From Mytilus trossulus (lineage: Eukaryota > Mollusca > Bivalvia > Mytilida > Mytilidae), in contig NC_086383.1 in NCBI RefSeq assembly GCF_036588685.1, positions 61,765,448 through 61,829,447 of the forward strand: a stretch of DNA of 64,000 nucleotides. The letters run 5' to 3'. This document shows, one piece after another, positions 57,845 to 64,000 of the stretch. The notes beneath the pieces are model-generated. The model made no database searches. It worked only from the letters and a program-made list of their open reading frames with translations, and was not told the DNA's origin. How positions within the stretch are numbered: position 1 is the first letter of the stretch; each line of letters starts with the position of its first letter. Made by a program: the position numbers and the translations under genes.

Positions 57845-59040
57845 ATAATCTCACTACCTTCTGGTTTAGGCTGGTTCAGTATCTTTCAGTATATATATTA
57901 TATATCGTTCTCGTTTTGCATTGCCAGTTCTTCTCAAGCTTACGATATATATATTGAAGTAAAAAAGGGGGATTGAATTCCGAGAAAGTGCGCATGCCTG
58001 CATGTGAAGATTCGCGTTTTTACTATAGCAATTAGAATAATGCATGTGATCAGTATTCTTTTCTGCTTTCGTGGCTTTAATAAACCATATATATTTCTCT
58101 ATGATTTATTTTCATTTCCCCTCGTTATTCACTATTTTTCATATTTCAACAGAGCCGAGAGGGAGAGAGAGAGGTAGAAGTAGAAAAATATGGATTTGCG
58201 TCATTCAAAAGTTTTATTTATATTTGAAGCACTATCTGCATTTAATAAAACATAATGTGTTAGTTGTGTGTTCAAGACCAAATAACCAAAAAAATAAAGT
58301 CTGACATGTCATTGGACACATATTTGAATCATATTTGAGTCATATTTGAATTATATATTTTCATATTTTATAAGAAATCAATAAGAATCAAAACCCCAGT
58401 TACTATATGTATGTCATGAAAAAAAGTATTCGAAGATACAATTCAGTCCTACCTGGTATCATTGCCTTGGATGTTATAAACACATCTATGCAAATTTACC
58501 AATAATTATCTCTGTACATACTTCTTCATTGATATTTCGTCATGTAAATAACCTGATAGAAAACACGTACTTGTTTTAGCATCACCTTGTCACGTAAAAC
58601 ATTTTCTCGATAAACATCAAAATGGACATTCGATTTTTATGAAATATTTTGTTAAGGGAGAAAAAACTGTGATATCAATTGCAAAATAGAAGACATGTAT
58701 AGGTATTCAACAGTTATAAGTTTAAGTTGAGACAGAGGTCAACGTCCGCTTCGGCTCATCCTACTGTACATGAGATTATATAGCATGAACACAATAATAC
58801 AATTGAATTAAATTTGCATTTGATCCGTTTCTTGTAAAGATCAATAAAGGCATATCCAGCTCCACTCCTGTCGAAGATATGCGCTTTTTTCATTTTCTGT
58901 TGACCTCTTTGGGCTTTAAATCCGCAAATATATTGTTAGAGGAGCTAGCTAAAGAACAAAGCGTATGCGGAAAAAAAACATAGGCGGTGTTGTTATAACA
59001 ATAGCCTGCGGAACATTAGCTCCTAGGACCTTATGATATT
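57845..59040. other. No feature recognised
   Basis: AT-rich; only a short direct run of 'catatttga' words at 58320-58360. Confidence 0.4.
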
Positions 59041-59260
59041 TTACATTTTTGACTATTAGCAGGGGGGAGGGGGTCACAAGTACATGAAGGAGGCTGGTAG
59101 GACCTTTATTTGGGACTATGGGATCGGGTGTCTTTAAGCTCGGGATTTCGGGATCCGTATGGAATCCGGGATTTTTTTTTTCGAATTTCGGGATGTCGGG
59201 ATTTAAATTTATTTAAATTCGGGACCTCGGAATTTTGGGATCAAGACCCCTCCTACCCCC
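59041..59260. repeat. Repeat built from CGGGAT words
   Basis: 'cgggatttcgggat' and close variants recur between 59125 and 59255 ('ggaatccgggatt', 'tttcgggatgtcggga'). The open frame across it is repeat translation. Confidence 0.6.
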
Positions 59261-60176
59261 TCATTAGGGGTAAGGATAAGGATCCGCAGCAAGTATTTCA
59301 CCATAGAAGTATGAAATGGAAAGTACAGGTTACAGCAGCGGAAGTAAGGAAACAAGTCTACTCTAACATTGATTTTCTAGGAACTTTAAATATACATATA
59401 TACCCCTCCCCTCCCCGAGATGTAATTTATTTTATATATTTAGTAAAACACGTATATATAAAACACAGAATTTAGTTGGCACGATAAAAATATTCCTTCG
59501 CGGCGGGGTGTACAGGTCTAGTAGAAGACAAGATTATTTATGCACAAAGCATTCGAGAGCATTATTACGAGGAGACGTTACACAACACACAACTTAGAAA
59601 AAATCTACAGCCAAACTCGGCTAGGGTGAATGAACTTTGCCTGAGGGCATATGTCATACAACAATACAAATAATTCATAAGTCAGTTCATCACGGATACA
59701 TTTGTTGTCTGTATATATATAGGACGCAGAATCATTTTGCCACTAACTTTGATTAAAAACTCGATTAGTTATATTGCGACTCAGATAAACAATATTGTTT
59801 AGTGTTACATTTTTTTTAATTTAGCAGGGAAAGGGAAAATGGGGGGGGGATTAGTGGGAGAGGGTAAGTTTGCGTAGAATAATGAAAACCAACAACATTG
59901 AATTGATAACGGTTTTGAACGAAATAAATAAACTAAATGTATTTATATTCAAGCATCTCGGCGGCCGCGAAATCATATATACTCACTGCACTACAAAACC
60001 TTTATCAAATCAATATCATCAATTTAAATATCAAACCGATCTATGTAATCATTCGGTTCGTTTGGCTGTTACACTTCATTTTAATTACGCATATAGCAAA
60101 CGTAAAATAAATAAGTTTTGCGATTTCTTTTATATAATCAAAAATCTATACTGTTTAAAAAATTAAAAAATAATAA

Positions 60177-60610
60177 GAAGATGTGGTATCATTTCCAATC
60201 AGACAACTCTTCACAAGATACAAAAGACAGAAACAGTGGCGGGTCCAAAAGGGGGCCGGGAGTACGGGATGGAACCCCCGGGCCCCTTTTTTGGACGATC
60301 AATGCATTTGAATGGGGACATGTAGTTGTCCTGGGTTAGGAACCTCCCTTTTTGAAATGGCTGGATCCGCCCCTGTAGCAGCTATATATTAGGTCACCGT
60401 GCGGCCTTCAGCAATGAGTAAAACACATACCGCATAGTCAGCCATATGAAAGGCCCTGAAATTATAAATGTAAAACAATTCAAATGAGAAACCCAATAGC
60501 TTGATTTGTGTACAAAATAAAAAACGAAAAACAAACATGATACGTAGACTACTGAATTACATGCAGGCTCCTCACTTAGGACAGGCACATACAGAATATG
60601 GCGGCGTTAA
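60177..60610 (-). repeat. Dispersed repeat, reverse copy, split by a nested element
   Basis: 'gatgtggtatcatttccaat' begins the reverse copy. After the nested insert it resumes 'aggtcaccgtgcggccttca' and continues to 'cacttaggacaggcac' and 'atggcggcgttaaac'. Without the insert it follows the same order as 41647-41840. Confidence 0.7.
60234..60375. mobile_element. GTGGCGGATCCA-type element inserted in another repeat
   Basis: The left end CAGTGGCGGGTCCA and right end TGGATCCGCCCCTG are inverted at 12 of 14 positions. The internal 'atcaatgcatttgaatgggg' is shared with the other copies. No clear target duplication. Confidence 0.75.
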
Positions 60611-60692
60611 ACTAAATCAATGATAATTATACAATGCTTTCTGATGTATGTATTATATATACTGTTTTCAATGAACCCATACTATAACTTGC

Positions 60693-60819
60693 ATGGGCGG
60701 ATCCAGCCAATCTCAAAGGGGGTCCCCCACCAAGAATATGAATGAAGAAAGTTCCAACTATACATGTCCCTATTCAAATGCATTGATCATCAAAAATGGG
60801 GGGTGGGGGTCCGCCACTG
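60693..60819. mobile_element. GTGGCGGATCCA-type element, reverse orientation
   Basis: 'gggcggatccagcc' to 'gggggtccgccactg', with 'attcaaatgcattgatcatc' inside, the complement of the core word in other copies. Confidence 0.65.
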
Positions 60820-61201
60820 ATCGCGCTGAGCAGATTAAGGAGGATCATGTTGATTATATAAATTATATCTGATACATCTTTTCAAATGTCTCCGCCACTT
60901 TGCTGCTCTCGTCAAACAGTGTTTGGTGTCCGCTGATTCTGATCTATAGAGTTAACATGAAAATAATGATCAAGATGCGAACGAAATAGACGTCACACAT
61001 TTTCGTCCTCTAAAATTCTAATCCATTCAATACATGCCCTGTAATGCAACACAGGTATTTTTTAGTAGTTGAAGGAAATCATAAGAACTCGGCACCGAGA
61101 ATCAAATTCTAGTCATATAGTAGTTCTTATGCAGATATACTCCTAACTTGCTTTTATATTATTAATGTATTGCCAATATATTTATCAGTTTATTTTTCAG
61201 A

Positions 61202-62510
61202 TTTGTAGTACAAAAGAAGAACAACTCGCTAGCGGTGTTCCATAGCTTTGCTGCACTGCTATATTTACTGCTTTCTTAAAGTGTTGCAACCGACAATTAT
61301 TAATTCATCAGTTTATAAAAGATTTGTAGTGCAAAAGGAGAACAACTTGCTAGTGGTGTTTTCATAGCTTTGATGCACTGCTATATTTCCTGCTTTCTTA
61401 GTTAAAGATATTTTCAGTGTGTTGCAACCGACAATTATTAATTCATCAGTTTATTATAGATTTGTAGTGCAAAAGAAGAATAGCTCGCTAGCGGTGTTTT
61501 CATAGCCTTGCTGTCAGCTCTGTTATATTTCCTGCTTCCTCAAATATATGTTTAGTGTGTTGCAACCGACGATTATTTATTTATCAGTTTATTATAGATT
61601 TGTATTGCAAAAGAAGAACAACTCGCTAGCGGTGTTTTCATACTTTGCTGCACTGCTATATTTCCTGCTTTCTTAAGATATTTTTAGTGTGTTACAACCG
61701 ACAATTATTAATTCATCAGTTTATTATAGATATGTAATGCAAAAGAAGAATAGCTCGCTAGCGGTGTTTTCATAGCCTTGCTGTCAGCTCTGTTATATTT
61801 CCTGCTTCCTCAAATATATGTTTAGTGTGTTGCAACCGACGATTATTTATTTATCAGTTTATTATAGATTTGTATTGCAAAAGAAGAACAACTCGCTAGC
61901 GGTGTTTTCATACTTTGCTGCACTGCTATATTTCCTGCTTTCTTAAGATATTTTTAGTGTGTTACAACCGACAATTATTAATTCATCAGTTTATTATAGA
62001 TATGTAATGCAAAAGAAGAACAACTCGCTAGCGGTGTTTTCATACTTTGCTGCACTGCTATATTTCCTGCTTTCTTAAGATATGTTTAGTGTGTTGCAAC
62101 CGACAATTATTAATTAATCAGTTTATTATAGATTTGTAATGCAAAAGAAGAACAAATCGCTAGCGGTGTTTTCATAGCGTTGCTGGCAGCTCTGTTATAT
62201 TTCCTGCTTCCTCAAATATATGTTAAGTGTGTTGCAACCGACAATTATTAATTTATCAGTTTATTATAGATTTGTAGTGCAAAAGAAGAACAAATCGCTA
62301 GCGGTGTTTTCATAGCCTTGCTGGCAGCTCTGTTATATTTCCTGCTTCCTCAAATATATGTTAAGTGTGTTGCAACGACAATATTATTAATTTATTAGTT
62401 TATTATAGATTCAATTGTAGTACAAAAGAAGAACAACTCGCTAGTGGTGTTTTCATAGCCTTGCTGGTAGCTCTGTTATATTTCCTGCTTTCTCAAGGAA
62501 TATCTTAACG
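61202..62510. repeat. Satellite-like tandem array, ten units of 121-141 bp, two unit types
   Basis: Units starting '(t)ttgtagtgcaaaagaagaa' begin at 61202, 61323, 61461, 61599, 61731, 61869, 62001, 62133, 62271 and 62412. All carry 'tcgctagcggtgttttcata' and 'ttgcaaccgacaattatta'. Type B (132 bp) has 'tttgctgcactgctatattt'; type A (138 bp) has 'cttgctgtcagctctgttat'. The A-B pair 61461-61730 is repeated almost exactly at 61731-62000. No coding frame. Confidence 0.9.
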
Positions 62511-63683
62511 TTATTGATCCGTTTCAAGACTTGTATATAACCGTCAGAAAATCCAATGCTATGACGCAGGTCAGGAGTGGTTTTCCCATCATGGAATTTC
62601 TGGTCGTTTTTTTGTAGAACTGCGATTATCAAGGTTGTTGCCTATAGCACAGGGAACGGTTCTCTTTTCATGTCTTAATTTTGTTGTAAAAATGATTTAA
62701 ATTGACACGCAAAAGGAAAGGAACGGTTGATCGTGGTTTTTATTGAATAATTCCATTGATTGTCAAACCTTAAGGTTGTTATGATTTTAACTCAATATAT
62801 ATAATCATATATCACATATATGTAAAGTTCTAAGTAAATTAGCTTAGAGTACACTACACTCTAGTAAAGCGGGAACGGCTGTATCATAACTGCAACAGAG
62901 ATGAAAAATAAAATGGTTTATTGCTTGTTGTCTTTTTGGGTGCAAACAAAATAATTTTACCACTGAAAGACATCACAAATGCGCACATACTACAGTACTT
63001 TTAAAACATTTTTCAAAAGGTTGTTGATTTCAAAGCTGAAATCACACCGCACATACTGAGAATTGCTAATTAAGCAATACGCTGATGTCATGCACAGGTA
63101 TTTTATTGATCATGCCAGGAAAACAAACCTCTCCATGCAATCTATTGAGCGTTATTACCTACGAACCTCTGTGATGTAAAACAATATGTTATGACGTAGT
63201 TACATCATAAAAGAAGATGATGTTTAGATTATTTTGCAATATATGACCTTTTTTTCTCCAGAAATAAAGGTTGGATGTAGGAAATAATTATGATTGGAAA
63301 AAAAATTGCTTGAATGCTTCTATATTGGAATTTTCAAAGTTCTGCTATAAATAAGTGGTCGTAATGTGCACATTTGATATATAAGATAATATATTTTTGT
63401 TAGATCGGTAAATTGAAATTCAGGCGTAAAGCTAAAGGCTATCGAAGACATGCTTAACATAATGCTGTAGGAACATAGGATAGAAATGGCGCGAGAACAC
63501 ATGAAAATGTAACTCACTGAGTGACCAATCAAAATGCTCAAAATTGCGAATAATAAAACCATTTGGGGAGGGGGCTATAGTAACACGTTCGGAAGCGTCC
63601 TTTTCAATTGCTATTGTTAGTGCCATAATATATAGATCCAATGTATGTCTCTTTTACTCTGTATGTGTCAACATAATGGCCAT
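62511..63683. other. No feature recognised
   Basis: AT-rich sequence without protein-like frames. Confidence 0.4.
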
Positions 63684-63859
63684 ATCCGTAGCCTGGGGGG
63701 AGGGGGTCGAGGTTTCCGGACGAACCCTCCCTTGAAAACAAATAAGCACTGTTTAAGTCGACGTTCTGTTCGAATTGTAATGTTAAAGTCAAGTTCGTCG
63801 GTCCAAATACCCCCCACCCCCACACACACCCACACTGGAAATTCCTGGCTACGGGCCTG
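63684..63859. mobile_element. Miniature element with GGCCCGTAGCCAGG-like ends
   Basis: 'tccgtagcctggggg' at the left and 'tcctggctacgggcctg' at the right are inverted. The inside is GC-rich with 'ggaggggg' and 'ccccccacccccac' blocks that could pair. Confidence 0.55.
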
Positions 63860-64000
63860 ATGGCAATCTCTTAGATATAGCAGCAAAATAATTAAAAGGG
63901 TAAAATTGAAAGAAAAAATAGGAAGGAACCCGCAGCAAGTCTAGTGGCCTGTATACAGACGTGTTACAACCTTAACACATCTATGAAAACGTCTATTGCA

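Noticed and set aside
57660..57854. Minus-strand frame beginning with a glycine-rich run
   Set aside because: An artefact of the C11-T-C14 tract.
61202..62510. CRISPR-like regular spacing
   Set aside because: The whole 121-141 bp unit is repeated, with no unique spacers, in a eukaryotic genome; it is a tandem satellite.
63320..63886. Cluster of six short frames on both strands
   Set aside because: Mutually overlapping, low complexity and coincident with a miniature element.

Overview
This is an AT-rich eukaryotic window with spliced genes, GT-AG introns, long non-coding stretches and many dispersed repeats. Several repeats (the family ending in a 'ccacatcttc' stretch, the 'gtggcggatcca' miniature elements, the Penelope-like fragments, the 'aggtcaaggtca' tandem repeats) are families I associate with marine mussels. 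A bivalve, probably Mytilus, is the best guess; this is inference, not a database result. I see no tRNA, rRNA or CRISPR array.

Three host genes can be assembled exon by exon with consistent phases. (1) Plus strand, 4.2-10.3 kb: a cytoplasmic-looking multidomain protein ending in a trypsin-like (PA clan) peptidase domain with a visible His/Asp/Ser triad; every intron is phase 1. (2) Minus strand, 27.36 down to 14.30 kb: a four-transmembrane protein of the claudin/PMP22 type with two possible C-terminal tails. (3) Minus strand, 53.6 down to 48.3 kb: a Tribbles pseudokinase, complete at 342 residues, with the C-terminal COP1-binding DQxVP motif.

The rest is mostly mobile DNA. Two degraded Penelope-like reverse transcriptases lie at 2.3-3.99 kb and 30.4-31.6 kb. 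Several miniature inverted-repeat elements are visible, one nested inside another repeat at 60.2 kb. Tandem arrays occur at 26.7, 37.7-38.5, 39.2-39.8 and 61.2-62.5 kb. A hammerhead-ribozyme fold with one damaged core base lies at 45.68-45.73 kb.

The most unusual item is a 5,054-bp segment, 38875-43928. It is bounded by perfect 35-bp terminal inverted repeats and flanked by identical 7-bp direct repeats (GTTTCCA), so it looks like a recent DNA-transposon insertion. It shows no recognisable transposase. It does contain a small spliced gene for a very basic protein, with its own polyadenylation signal. The peptidase gene at the left end is the best candidate for a less-described host system.
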